A stretch of 30,746 nt of DNA from Ophryocystis elektroscirrha (Eukaryota > Apicomplexa > Conoidasida > Neogregarinorida > Ophryocystidae): positions 48,204-78,949 of the forward strand of contig JAQIFP010000123.1 in assembly GCA_030141585.1 (NCBI GenBank). Reading direction: 5' to 3'. The notes beneath the pieces are model-generated. The model ran no database searches, was not told the origin of the DNA, and worked only from the letters and a program-made list of their open reading frames with translations. How positions within the stretch are numbered: the first letter of the stretch is position 1; every line of letters begins with the position of its first letter. Positions 1 to 12,988 of this stretch are shown here, one piece after another. The position numbers and the translations under genes were made by a program.

Positions 1-85
1 TATATATATATATATATATATTTAAATATATGAATATATACACAAATATGTATATAGATATATACATATATGTATATATATATGT
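1..85. repeat. TA-rich tract in intron at left edge
   Basis: Imperfect (TA)n with TATG variants. It forms the distal part of the last visible intron of the ARF-GEF gene. The window, or the contig, begins inside it. Confidence 0.8.
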
Positions 86-148
86 TTGATAGGTAGAGAG
101 AACATGCAATTATTAGGAAAGTTCAGATTATTATCATAAACGTCTTAC

Positions 149-2586
149 TCTGGTACTAAAGAAACACAATTTTTGATGAGAGATATACATAGTGAGTTTC
201 TTATGCGTTTAATTAACTGGTAATCAGATTTCATTGTCTCTGTGGTATTCTGCCAAGTTTTTTATTAGAATAAGGTTTACTTCCAAAATTAACAAAATGA
301 ATTCCAGTGCCAAGCGTTTTTGCTGTACAACGTTAACTTCAGATGAAGGAGGGGCCATAGAAAATTTGCATAGAATAGAGAATATTTCATGCATATCAGA
401 GTAGCACATTTTCAAATCTTTGTCTTTCCCATTTTCTTGCTGAAAGAAAATACATTGAGCGTACAAACATTTATTTTATATTAATAAATTTTAATGTATA
501 TATTGTATAAAATATAATTATAATATTATTATAGAAAAATTAATTATCCATAATAATAATAATAATTATAATATATATATATATATATATATATGTTATA
601 ATTTTATATTATTATTTTCTGTAATACTTAAATATTTTATATATTATATAATTTATAATAATAATATTAATATAATTAATATTATATGTAATATAATGTA
701 TTACATAATACATGCATGTAGCGTACTCCTTTAATAATCTAGTATATTGATATATTGCTTAGTATACGTGAAGAAAAATTATATGTGCAATAATATTACC
801 ATTAAATCTATCTTTTTAAACTTTGAGGCATCTTCTTGGGACAGCTGCGAGGAATCATGAAAAAAGTTGGCTTGGTCTATTGAAATGGCAGTTTGTGGAA
901 CGTATTGAGAATCAGACTGCTCATCAATATCAAATGTTGAAAACTTTTTGAGAGCATTTTCTTCACTTAAAATACTTGAAATTTCTTCAGAGCAGCTATT
1001 GGGGACAGAATGTTGTGGGTTATAGCGCTTAATGACCGTATTTATTATTTGAGTAAGAGCTGCTTTGGCTGTTCGGCGATTTTGTGGGTCGCGAGTTGTT
1101 GTAAATATACAAAAACCTGCTTCCACTGCGGAAAAAATGGGAGTTCCATGAAAGTTTTGAAAGTACGTGGAGGTAACAGCAGTAAGAAGACATCGTATAA
1201 TCTAGGAAAAGTAATAATTATGCTTTGGTACGTTTACTTGTAAATGCACAGAGTCATCTTGTATGTGTATAAATTGGATTATTGACTTTATAACTGTATT
1301 GAGTAATTCAGGGGTGGTATCTTTATCTTCTAAGTCATCATAAAGAAATCCGCATGATAGCAATCTCTAAGGGTATTCATGAATAACTATATTATATGAT
1401 ACATATAACTATATATATTTAAAAGACTTTTTAGCGCTAGTACGCTTAATGAATGATATATACACACGTACTGTCTATATTAATATATAAAGTATATATG
1501 CAAAAAAAAAAGGTATAAATTTATATAAATTATATCTCATATATTCAATATACGAAATACTTATTTCATTATTTTATACAATAAATTCATCAAAGTATGT
1601 GTATGGCTTATATATATTAATTAATATTAGATATATATTAATTTATATTAGATATATATTAATTAATAATACATATATATATATATATATATCTATAATA
1701 ACCAAATATTATGAATTTTCTTATTCATATCCACACAGTTTCCTGCTATAAAAACACTTCATATATATAACACCTTCTATTATACTATTTTTATAATGCT
1801 TATGGCAATATAACACAGTCTAATTGTGTGCAGTACATACAAATTAACCTTAAACTATTTAAATGCAAACAATTATACTGCATGTGCATATACATGCATA
1901 TATATATAAACATCTTAATAAAAACCAAGTTTAAGGATAAAAGTACATATTGTATTATATTATAAAAATAATATTATATTTATTTTTAAATAATCATAAA
2001 CGTGTATATATTATTAATTATTATGTGAATTCACATAATAATTAATATATTTCATTTAATAAATATTTAATTATTTAAGATAGAACGCGAGCCATTCTTG
2101 ATAAAATAAAAATTAAAATAAATATATGTGTTCGTACAAAATGAATTTTTATATTACCTGTATACAGTCGAGAGATACTAGAGCTAATCTGAGAGATTTA
2201 GTTGCGCAAGCTAATTGAAAAGGCTTAAAAAACTGAAAAGCTTCTTTTTTTAAATCTGTCCAAAGCTCAAGTGATTCCGAAGCTGTCAAAGTTTTCAATT
2301 CAATGTTATTTTCTTCAGCATCCTTTTCAGATTTCTCAAAATAACTATTAAACTTTTCCTGTAGATGTTTATCCAAATCCTGAGTGCATTGCGCTATGTC
2401 TTTATATTTCTTATGAACAATGACAGCTTGATTAAGTTTAAGCAAACAATTTTGTAATATATTAACAAATACTGTGGAAGATATACACCGATTTATGTAT
2501 TGTTGATTGTCCTGTAAGGACGCACTTTTCACTTTAGTGGATGTAAACACTCCAGATAAATCCGATATTTTTCGTAATGCATTCAT
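149..2586 (-). CDS. BIG/Sec7-family ARF guanine-nucleotide exchange factor, N-terminal part (partial)
   Basis: Large ARF-GEFs of this family activate ARF GTPases on trans-Golgi membranes. Exons on the minus strand, read 5' to 3': 2586-2158, 1366-1238, 1201-800, 439-281, 249-149. All joins keep frame and give about 406 residues. The first 190 residues resemble the DCB dimerisation domain: a PFQLACATKSLRLALVSLDC stretch ends exon 1, and exon 3 holds CLLTAVTS and RTAKAALTQIINTVI, both typical of BIG proteins. Exons 4-5 (HEIFSILCKFSM, LALEFILLILE, LCISLIKNCVSLVPE) match the start of the HUS domain. The catalytic Sec7 domain is not in the window: the last donor (GTAAGA, near 148) opens an intron that runs off the left edge through (TA)n. 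Introns are 791, 36, 360 and 31 nt. The start is the only ATG heading the DCB exon. Family assignment is by recalled motifs; distinguishing BIG from another large GEF needs the Sec7 part. Confidence 0.82.
1367..2157 (-). other. Intron 1 of the ARF-GEF gene, 791 nt, no further gene seen
   Basis: AT-rich intron bounded by GTAAT (donor, minus strand) and TTAG (acceptor). It contains short TA runs, for example at about 1672-1693, and scattered ATTAAT palindromes. I see no coding exon, tRNA or other element in it. Confidence 0.6.
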
Positions 2587-3297
2587 TATACGTAAAATAT
2601 AATGGGGTTTGCACTATTCAATTTTTAATTAATTATTTATTTAACTTCTCAATTCTTCTTTAAATATTAACAAAAAACATATTTTCATATTTTTCTAAAT
2701 TGTATCATACTTTATATCCTAGAAAAATACAGTTTTACATAGATTTTTATTTCTTCTTAATTTTCTTGAAACACACACAGATTTCTATTTATTATTTCTT
2801 TTTAACTAATTTTAACTTTACCTAGATTTTCTATAATATTATTTTCTTTATTTTCTTACTATTTACAATTAACTAATCTTTTCAACTTTTTAAAATACTC
2901 ATTCTACTTCTTATTTGCGAAATATACTTTGCGTTAGTACATAAATTATTTTTAATTTGCTCATTGAATAAATATTAATCAATTAAATTATCGCGCATCT
3001 ATAAATTTATACATTCATGTATCTTATCACATATTTATAAAGTTTTGTCAAATTAATTAAAAACTCGAAAATTATTAAGGATTTTGTGATAGCCAAAAAA
3101 AAAGTACAAATTAGATAAGAAAACTAAAACTTAAAAACGCAGAAAATAATATTATGATCAAATATAAAGGTAATGTATTAAACTTCATACAAATTTACAA
3201 CTTTATACTATGATTTAGCAGCATTTGCATGAAAATTTTAAACTATTTTGATGAGCGTATAATTTTTATAATCACTCTTTGATCTCAGTGGGTGATT
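2587..3297. promoter_or_regulatory. Divergent intergenic region (ARF-GEF / CEP76-like), presumed shared promoter
   Basis: A 711-bp space between two head-to-head start codons. It is AT-rich but nearly free of (TA)n. No TATA box or other factor site can be assigned with confidence. The promoter role is inferred only from gene orientation. Confidence 0.4.
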
Positions 3298-4375
3298 ATG
3301 TCAAAGATTGATGAAGACACTATAGAATATTTTAAAGAACGAACTTCAAAGAAGAAAAAAAAGAAATCTCGTAAAAAAGATAAGGCAAAAAAGGACGAAG
3401 GAGTTTCTTTATTCGACACGGAGAATAATGCTAATATTGAACTTCAAAATGTAATACATATTGATAACAATAGTGCTATAAATACAGCCATGAATGTATA
3501 AGACTTAAAAAACGTATATAAATCTGTATATATGTAAATATATATATAGATGCATGTAATTTGTGTATATATAAAATTTATATTAAATTAAATGATATTA
3601 AACAATGTTTCTCGTAAAATAATCATATTTATTTTTGTGAAAAAAAATATTATATTACTACTTAATACTAGAAACTCACTAAATTTACAGTATTGCAGAA
3701 AAGCGTAGTACAGTTTACGCACAATCCAAGCGTAATAAAAAACTTGGATGTGGTCCTTGATCCCGATGAAAAAAGCAAAGATTCAGAAGACAGTTCTCAA
3801 ATTGACTATAGAAGCCGTCACAGTGATGACTTTGATTCCCTCGAACGAAATCAAATCAATGAATATGAACTTTCTCAATTGCATAAAGTAATTTGCAAAA
3901 TGAAGATTAAATGTAACATAGGAAAATATGTTGCTCGGTTTGGGGCCTCTGGGAGACCATAAGCTACAATTTGCACGAGATATAAACCCAAGATATATTA
4001 GACGCACGTGGAATGCTACTTTTACTTTAAATGCATTCCAAAACATTGAAAAAATAACCCAATACTTTTTCTATCAGCTAGAATGGTCTCACAAGAACAA
4101 GTAAATAGTAAAATTCTCAAATATCTTAGAAATATCAATATTGTTGGTCCTTTACAAAAAAAAACAATGTACACAGCAGGACTTAGACTCAAGGGAGGCA
4201 CTTATAAGTTTCTGTCTGCACCATGTAAGTAAAGCAAATAAGTTTTAATTAGACTTATTTATAACTTTTATACTTCATAAACAACCATGAATATATTTTG
4301 TAATGAGCAATATTGTACATTAACTTTATGAACATAAGAAATAATGTAGTTTAAATTATCAATTATTTATATAAA

Positions 4376-4420
<45 letters not shown>

Positions 4421-7400
4421 ATGTATATATAGACTCTTGTACATATATTCAATATAATTTTGTATAATAGAAGTATAACAAATAAATAAATTGATATTAA
4501 AGTTAGTAACTCTTTAGGAAATACATTTGTGAAGTTTATTATACAAATTAATAATTATTTCAATTGTTAAATGTAGTGCGAATATGGCAAAACAAAATAT
4601 TTACACTTCCGTATCACGAAATTGATAATTACGGTTTTACCATACAAATATGGTCTATCAATAATTACACATTTAATCAGTTCTATGGAGAGTGCTATTT
4701 GTCTCTAAAGGATGTCATGGAATCACAGCCAGAAATGACGCTTATTATACAAAAAAACATTCAAGACAGAACTTTTGAGGTGCAAAGACTTAAAGTATCA
4801 GTGTTGCACGTTAATAGGGTTTTTAGATTTATTTTCAAATGCAAGAGGTATTTGATTTTGATCTCATTTTTGAGTCTTGGTCTTTTGTTCCGTCTCCAAC
4901 TCTTCGTTTCGTTGAAGAACTCAAATACCTAGTATTTAAAGTGAGTTTAATATATATATAGTATGTTAATATAAGAAAAATTAATAGATATATTAGATAC
5001 TTTCAATATACAAAATTAATATGTATACAATCAGCTTCCTAAAGGCAATAACGCAGGATGGAAAACTGTGAAAACAAAACTAGATACAGGATTTTGGCCA
5101 TCACCTCTTTCTTATATCTTCAAAGGAACTATGAACGATTTGCTGAATAGTTATTTTGTTGTTACAGTAGTGTATATTATCAATTCTATAAACATATAGG
5201 TGATGGCAAAAGATTCAAATTCTAAAGTCTTTCAAAAAAACCACATAATTGGCAAAACTATCATGTCCTTTCAATCTGTTACGGAATATCCTCTGTTTAA
5301 AGGATTAGTAAAATATTTGACATTAGACCAGAACTTATTTCATCAAGGAGAAGTTGTTGGAAATATTAGATGTTACAATCGTTCGGTGGATGTCCCATAT
5401 TATGAAGATCCTTTTCTTGTAAAACGAGTTGAACAGCCTCTTTCTTTAACCACAACTGTTACTCAGCTCGATTTTTCACAACAATACTTAGTTGTTCGAA
5501 TATTCAAATGTGAAAATCTTCCCGTTGTACGGCCTGATGCAGGAACTTCAAATCCATTGGTTAAAGTTAAATGGGACAATATTGTTATATCCACTGAAAA
5601 GAGAGCACAGACGTTAAGGTATATTATATGATATATAAACTTATCCCATATAAGTTATTGGGAATGTCGTATTCATATGGTGTTTACATACAGTATTAAG
5701 TATATTATTTTAGTTTATATATATATATATATATATTTAAACTTATATAACATTTTTACGTAAATATACATTTGTATGTAAAAGAATAATTTGTTTAAAC
5801 TATTTCAAAATATTTCTGTACATATATATGTATTTTTACATGTATGAATAAATAAAGTGATTATAATATAAAGTAAAATGAATCCCTTTTTTTTTTTTAC
5901 ATACTAAATAACAATTCTATTTTAGACCGTCATTTAATCAAAATTTATATTTCCCAATACGCCTGCTAGATGACATCGAATTATCGGCCCCTTTGTATAG
6001 AAAAGTAACAAACACGTTAATTAATTTGTTATAGTATAAATAGAGAAACAAATAGATAAATTTGACATTACTTATAGTGTAGCAACAAAAAACCCCAATA
6101 AAAGAGTTAGGTGAATAAATAGGTTTTTGGCGTATGGTGATATGAATAAATGATTAAAACACAGATAGCTATTGCTGTGGATATTAATTATTGTACATTC
6201 ACAAATTCTAATTTTCAAGCGTTTGAGTATAGATGGATATATATAACTTAATTATGGAATAAGTTAAATTTTATTTCTGCTATCTATTTCAATGTATATA
6301 TATGAATGATTGAAATCAATTGATACTAGAATTGTCTTCCTATTGATTTGCTAAGTAAAGGAAACATAATTTTCGAGTGTTGGGACGAAGAAGAAACGTC
6401 AAGCGATTTTCTTGGTGGCACAGAAGTTCATTTTTCGGATTATTTCAATAAATCTACAAAAGAATTTCGTTGTTTAGGAGAAGGAGTTTCCGTAAATGAT
6501 TCTGGTCGATTGCCTGATGGACGACCTGCAAAATTTGTATATTCTGTAAGTAAATGAATGAATACAACTTGATAAATTAGGCAGTTGATTCGGATCTTGA
6601 AGAACAAAACATCAGCTTTTCTAAGCCTCAAGTTTACGAAAAAAAGTACTTAACTCACGTATATCGAAGGAACGCTGTAGGTAATTTATTATAAAAAACC
6701 TTTTTATTTAAATTTCACTTTATTTCACTTATATACATTGTCATGATAGCTATTATTAAACCGTTGAATATATAAATATATTTAAATATATAAATAATTG
6801 AAAATTATTAGTATATACGTATTACATAAATTTGCAAAGAATGTAAAAAAATGATTGATATTTAATATGTACTAATCGTGGAACAAAAATAGTTAAACCT
6901 ATATACATAAATAAACAGTTATATTAAATTCTATGATGATGTGAATAAATGTTAACTACAGAGTTGGTTGGAAGCTCTATACCAAATAATGCTGATTCCG
7001 TTCCGTGTATATATTTTGAAATATTTTGCATACCACCGTTGCCAGATGATCTTCAATTTCCATCCAAACAGTTTCAAAAAGAATCTGAAGATTTATGGAA
7101 AAAATGGAGTAAAAGGTATGTCTAGATTTCATACGTAAATTTTGTTCTTTAGATGGGATATTAGCTTCAAAAAATGGCTAAAAATTTATTTAGAAGTTTT
7201 CCCAGAGGCCGTTAGCCAGAGAAGGTAAATTTAATAAAAATCAAAATGCTTAAAGTCAAGCTATAAAATTAGTTTATTTATAAGTGCATTAATCTGTTGG
7301 TTGCTTATAATATCAAGTTATCATAACTGTCTGTATATATTATATTAATTTTTCTATAATAATATATTGTCAAATGTAAAGAATTAATGATGCTGTCAAG

Positions 7401-10400
7401 TATATATATATGTATATATATAATGATAACTTGATCGAATGTATTAAGAATTTATATAATATATTTAACTGAGAATATAATATGAATTAGAGCTCTAAGT
7501 TTTCACTTACTTAATTATATTATTACTTGTGATATTTTAATCAAATTATTGATATTTTATTCAAAAACAATTTGTTCAGGTTTTTATGTTGCGCAGAACA
7601 CCCTCAAACTCGTCGGTTACATCCTTTACCTGCATTTGTTACACCAATAGCTATAGCAGAACAAGTTTCAAGCATAGCAGAACTACTGCATTGGTTAAAA
7701 AACATGACTTTCATAGTTTCGCATCAAATGCGAAATACAGGCCAATTTAGCAGATGGCTAACACCGAATTATATGTTGGCTTCAAGAAAGGGCGGAATTA
7801 ATGACCATGCAGTTTTGCTGTGCAACTGTTTGCTTGGTTTTAACTATGATGCCTATGTTTGTAAAGGAACGATTGAAAATGGAAAAACTGAACACTGCTG
7901 GGTATTGATTCGGCATTTCAATGGATGGGTAACTTTTATTGAAACTACAACTAAAAAACGCTTCCATCTTCCTAATCGATGGATGTATCCTTTAACACAA
8001 CATGTAAAATCCTAATAATAATAGTACATTAATAAATTAATCTTCTATGATCAATTAGCGATAACATTAGTAGTAGTAATTCCCATAAATGGGTTTTTAC
8101 ATAAATTTGTTTTTATTAGGCTAAATAAACTTTAACATAGTTTTTTTGCTAACTGTAGCATGTAATATGATTTAAACTTTTATAATTTAATTAATTCAAT
8201 CGATATAATAGATTAAATAATATATTTATTACTCAGACTAACAAACTCGTTTCAATTTACGCAAATATCTATTAAATATTGTCTTGCAGTGTACAAGACA
8301 GTATTTTTAGTTGAATTTCTATAACTCTATTATATTATCTGGTATACATGTAAAAATTATAACTTAATATATTTGAATATAAAGAAATATGTAATCTCAA
8401 TTATTACATAATTATAATTGGTCATTTGTATATGTATCTTTATATTTTCACAGGGAAAAAGTTCTGAGCAAGAAAGCGCTGAAACAGAGCAACATCATTA
8501 TTTATACCAACTCTATAACGAAGCTGTGGTATTCATTTTGTGTGTATATAACTTATTTTTATTAGAAAGAGCTGAATAAAACAGAAAAACCGGTAGATGC
8601 AGATATGCAACTACTTCATATATACGATGATGAAGTAGTACCCGATGTGATGCCAGATATAGAAGAATTTGAAGAAAAATATGAAAAAGACTCCCCAACT
8701 TCCAAACTTGAAGAATTAAATCGCCTTGCATTATTAGATTGGATGTCTAACAAGCAAGATAATTTAACAATATTTCCAAATAAAGTAATAATATTTCTGA
8801 ATATATTTCATTACTAGGCATTATTAGACCCTAACACAACTTTGGCGTACGTTCCTTATTCATCTATAGAGACTGTATTTAATCATCAGCAACTATGGGG
8901 AAATCTCCAAAATCATCATCCAGCTTTAATCACGTATGACTTAAATGATACCGCACTATGGAAACCATTTTTAACACAACCTCCTGATTCCATAGATACA
9001 ATGGTGTTTGTTGCTCCATCTACCAGAGATAAATTTTGGTAAATATAGCCATGCAAAATCTTAATCTACTTAAATTGAATTTAAATTAATTCTATTATAA
9101 TTAAATAACAACAAATCTTGTTAAATGAAGCGTCACTTATAAGGCGTTACTAATAATTAATGAGAATATAAGGTTAAAGAAAAATCAATTACTTTATTAT
9201 TTATTTAAAAAATAAAATTTATCTATAAAAAGATATTATATATATATATATATTTAATATATATAATATTTATTTTATTTATAAATAAATTGATGTAGTA
9301 ATAGTTTTATAAAATATGCATATACCTATTATATATATGCTTTACTATAAATTGATTTTATCAGTGAAACGCTAACAGCAGAAATTCAAACAGACATAGC
9401 GGAGAATATACGTATATGGCGTCATCGAAAAGGCTTGGAAACGTTCTTAGATCACAGTACAGAAAAAACACTCCGTTTAGAAAAATATTTTGATTTATTG
9501 GAGTATAAAATGCGACTTGACTCAGAGTACGATCCCGGACCTCCTCCTGGACATCAAGGGTGGTCTGCATGGCAAAACGCTGATTTGTATGAAAGTTTAG
9601 ATAATGCTCCTCAAGAAAAAGATATAGATAATCAGACTGAAGAAAATATCTTCAGTAATGAAACAATACTAGAACCGAATCTTGCTGTTTCGGAAGACCC
9701 AGCTCCCACTCCCAGATTAGTTAATAAATTTGTCCAACCGGCAACCCACAGTGCAGAACCTCCCTTTAATTTTTCAGACCATATAAATTATTCTATAGTA
9801 GCTCAAAATCCTTCTCCAGTTAAAAGAAAGAAGAAAAAAGTGACATTTAAAAAAGAAATGAAGCTGTTTGAGTGCAAATATGCTTCGCAAGACGACGACG
9901 AACCACGCCAAGAACCGCAAAATGAGAAAGATAAGCAGTCTTCGAGTGATACGGAATCGTCCTCCGGTCCATCAGATTTAGAAGAAATGTGTAGACTGAA
10001 AAATATCAATATTTTGAAAGATGATCAATCTCAACGTGATTTTGAATACGATAAAATACAATTTGTTTCAAAAAAAACTTTTGAACGCTTGAGCACTAAA
10101 GAACTTAGTTCAGAAAAAGATGTTTTATGGGAAGAATTTGAAAAAACTTTTTCTAAAGCAAATATTTCTTTTTATAATACAGAAAAACACTGTTCTGCAA
10201 TGGAAGATTACGCAGATTTTGAAAACCGCCTTCAAATGAACAAAAGTACCGCCAAACCTTCATTTCTTTCAACTTCGAAAAGAACCGTGTTAAAAGAAAA
10301 AAGTGCTGTTGCAGCATCTGCTCCCTTCTCAACTGAACAAAAAAAAAAACCAACTAGTACAGAAAACCTTAACGTAGAATCATTAGGATTTAAAATAAAA

Positions 10401-11403
10401 GAGAAACCTACGGAAATTAAAACTACTCTCAAACAAGTTGATACTGTCTCAAAATCTGAAAATGAACTACCATCAGTTCATGAAGAAGAACCGGTTCAAT
10501 TTATTGATAATCAAAATTATAATAATAACTCATTTCAAACATCAACAAATAATCGAGTGAAAAGTGAATTTGAAGATAAATCTAAACCAACTGGAATAAT
10601 AGACCATCGTTTACCCATTTTTGACAATGACTTATACACGAGTCAAGTCAATAAGTGGAATTATTATTACAAACTTGTAAGCAAATTTTTATTAATCTAT
10701 TTCAAATACCCCTGTATATATAGAATAAAATCTAGCAGTATATTCGTAGTCTAATAAGTATTTTTTTTGTATGTCATGAACGAGTGAAAATAATTAATTT
10801 ATTTTAATTTTTTTAGGAGTCTTTATATTATAGATGGCAACGTCTTAAATTTCCTGTGCGTCCCTGTTATACTTTTTGTGGCTTTCCACTCCATTTGTCA
10901 ACCACAGGTAATCGTTTTATATATATTATCTAATATATAATGCAGATAATTTTTGTAGTTATTTTAATTAATTATTTTAACCTTTACATACAATTATATA
11001 CAAACATAAAACTAATGTATATATACATGCAATTGATTGCTGATAATATACAACTTTTTCTAATTATTAGTAATATATAATGTAGCTCATTACTATAATA
11101 TAACAATGCAATTGAAATATAATGGAAAAGTTACAAATATTGTTGTTAATTCTTAGACAAATTATAAATCTCTTTTTTTAAATGTAATTATGTGTAGATA
11201 TTCCTGACATAAGAACTTTTCTTCTATCATCTGTAAGATTTCGTAAAGTAATAGATATACCCGTCGATGGAATTACCTACTGTGTTCGATGTAAAACATA
11301 TCCTCTTATGGGAGGAGTTATATCTTTGTGGGTTTTCTTAGGATACGAAATTCCTTGGTCCGACAAAGACCGCAAAATTCAATTTAAAAAAAAAATTAAA
11401 TAA
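3298..11403 (+). CDS. CEP76-like centriolar protein with several C2 domains and a transglutaminase-like domain
   Basis: CEP76 is a centriole/basal-body protein with a C2 domain and an inactive transglutaminase-like fold. Twenty exons: 3298-3495, 3699-3887, 3922-4100, 4130-4224, 4577-4794, 4827-4940, 5035-5166, 5200-5618, 5926-6004, 6330-6545, 6581-6680, 6962-7115, 7153-7224, 7580-8003, 8454-8528, 8566-8784, 8818-9038, 9365-10676, 10817-10907, 11198-11403. They sum to exactly 1571 codons. Lysine-rich N-terminus; C2-like regions about 130-460; a clear C2 about 463-590 (YLVVRIFKCENLPV, TLRPSFNQNLYFP, IIFECWDEEET). The transglutaminase-like core about 720-1010 has DHAVLLCNCLLGF, DAYVCKGT, VFNHQQLW and YDLNDTALWKPF, closely matching CEP76. 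Residues about 1075-1460 are polar, charged and probably disordered, with the basic patch KRKKKKVTFKKE. The last 100 residues match the CEP76 C-terminus (CYTFCGFPLHL). Human CEP76 is about 660 residues, so this is far longer. CC2D2A is the alternative, but the VFNH...DLND...WKP series favours CEP76. Confidence 0.85.
4383..4416. repeat. (TA)n microsatellite in CEP76-like intron 4
   Basis: A pure TA run of about 34 nt inside the 352-nt intron between exons 4 and 5. It is one of many such runs confined to long introns and spacers. Confidence 0.85.
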
Positions 11404-11558
11404 ATCATTCTATATTATATATATAATACAAATGATAGAACAGAAAAAAAAAACCACTAACAATCAAATACACAGATAAATACTTTGATGTAATTATTAT
11501 TCCAAATACAATGGGCGTTATTTTATGTGATATTTTGTAAAATTAAACAAAAAAACGT
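11404..11558. terminator. Convergent 3' spacer between CEP76-like gene and RPA12
   Basis: Only 155 bp separate the two stop codons, TAA on the plus strand and TAA on the minus strand. Both 3' ends must be formed here, so the 3' UTRs are short or overlap. A-rich runs and AATACA/AATAAA-like words are present, but no polyadenylation signal can be singled out. Confidence 0.35.
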
Positions 11559-12808
11559 TTAATTATTGAAAGTTCTCCTATGCTGACATCGGGTGCATTC
11601 ATACATTATAGTTAATCCTTCGTCTGCTGAACGAGCCTGTAATATATAAAATTATAAGCAATCATATGTACCTGATATGTTGTGTAAAAAGCTTCGTTAT
11701 TTCCACATTTTTCACAAATTTCTTGAACCTGAATCACAATAAAAAAGACTTCAAATGATTACTGTTGGAGCTTTCAATGTTGATAAATCAGATTTGGATA
11801 AAACCTGTTTAATTTTTTCCAATCTCATAGTTTCGGGTAAATAATGAGACTGCCACCAATATTTGCGTCTAGATCCAAATAAATGTCGTTCTCGTATTCC
11901 ACGTATATAAACAGGTTTATCAATATTGATTTCTGCAATCAACTTATTGAAACAAATACATCACATAAATCAACACATTTATTTTTCTATAAATTAGCTA
12001 CACTATAATTAACTTCAAATGAATATACTAAGATCTTTTGTATATATTTATAGAAATAAATTGAGGAAATCGCAATAATAATAATAATAAATTAAACTAC
12101 CTAAGTAAAGTCACATGAAATTATATTGAAATATTTATGAAAAATAGTTATAGTTCTTTAGATGTGTATATATATGTACAAATAAAGGGAAAGCAAGAAG
12201 TGATTAATTTTTTCAATGTATAAAAAATGCTTATATATATAGCATGGTTATTTAAATACCTGAAGTTTCTGGATGATTAAATACGGAGGTTGGTTTTGAA
12301 CAATCACCTATAACGTTTTATAAAAAACAATATACTAATACTTGAAGTTGCAAGGGTTTTACTGTTGTGTTCAAATCGATCAATAAAAGAGTCAGATTCT
12401 CCATAAAAGTGCACTAAATTGCTAAGCAAACACCAAATATTTTACAAGGACAAGATTTATGAGAGCAAATATTGCATGTTAACATGGGGGAGGGAGATTT
12501 AAGTTGAACATGTAGATCTAAATCGTACGGTTCACCACAATTCGGGCCTTTTTGGAGTAAGTAATCACGTAAGTATGCTTACATCCAGTAGCTGCATAGT
12601 AATCAAAACAGTCATACGGAGAAGATTTTGAATATTGCCACTTAGGGTTCCCATATACACGTTTTTCATCAGAGAAAATATCGTCATTGCTTAATAACCA
12701 AGACGTTAAATCATTAAGCGTGGATAAATCAACATCCTTGAGTAATTCTGAGCATATTTGATGATCTGTTATGTCATAAAAATTAGTTTCTTCATTCAAT
12801 TTAGGCAT
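11559..12808 (-). CDS. RNA polymerase I subunit RPA12-like (A12.2), two zinc ribbons
   Basis: RPA12 supports RNA cleavage and termination by RNA polymerase I in the nucleolus. Exons on the minus strand: 12808-12583, 12547-12446, 12413-12363, 12307-12260, 11932-11763, 11728-11672, 11636-11559. They sum to 244 codons in frame. N-terminal ribbon: C76-x2-C79 (CPNC) and C100-x2-C103 (CNIC); the first cysteine codon is split by a 35-nt intron. C-terminal ribbon: C204-x2-C207 (CEKC) and C232-x2-C235 (CTRC). Between them RSADEG at 220-225 carries the acidic D-E pair of the cleavage hairpin. RSADEG, rather than RSADEP of TFIIS/RPC11, points to RPA12. The protein is about twice the usual 120-125 residues: there is a 75-residue leader and an insert of about 95 residues between ribbons (VYIRGIRERHLFGSRRKYWW). 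The leader starts at MPKLNEE; an upstream in-frame ATG exists but adds a hydrophobic AT-rich stretch. A TFIIS-related factor is less likely. Confidence 0.8.
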
Positions 12809-12988
12809 TTTCTTCCACAACAGGATCAATAGGCTGATTTTGTGTATCAATTCAAGAACGCATATAAGTATTGAAGCTTCACTTTTATAAATGTTTATAT
12901 AAACATTTAGTTGTATATACACAAGTATATATACATATATATACTATATGTGATATTTATTAGGAATTAATGTCCATAGGCCTTATTA
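12809..12988. other. Spacer between HNH gene and RPA12 (same strand)
   Basis: A 180-bp AT-rich spacer between two minus-strand genes. It must hold the 3' end of the HNH gene and the promoter of RPA12. No distinct site is recognisable. Confidence 0.4.

Noticed and set aside
3298..11403. Annotation as CC2D2A
   Set aside because: CC2D2A also has C2 and transglutaminase-like parts, but VFNHQQLW, YDLNDTALWKPF and the C-terminal CYTFCGFPLHL block follow CEP76 more closely.
12548..12582. A 21-nt intron inside RPA12
   Set aside because: A shorter GT-AG pair exists here, but it breaks the reading frame. The 35-nt version with a GTAAGC donor restores frame and creates the first zinc-ribbon cysteine.
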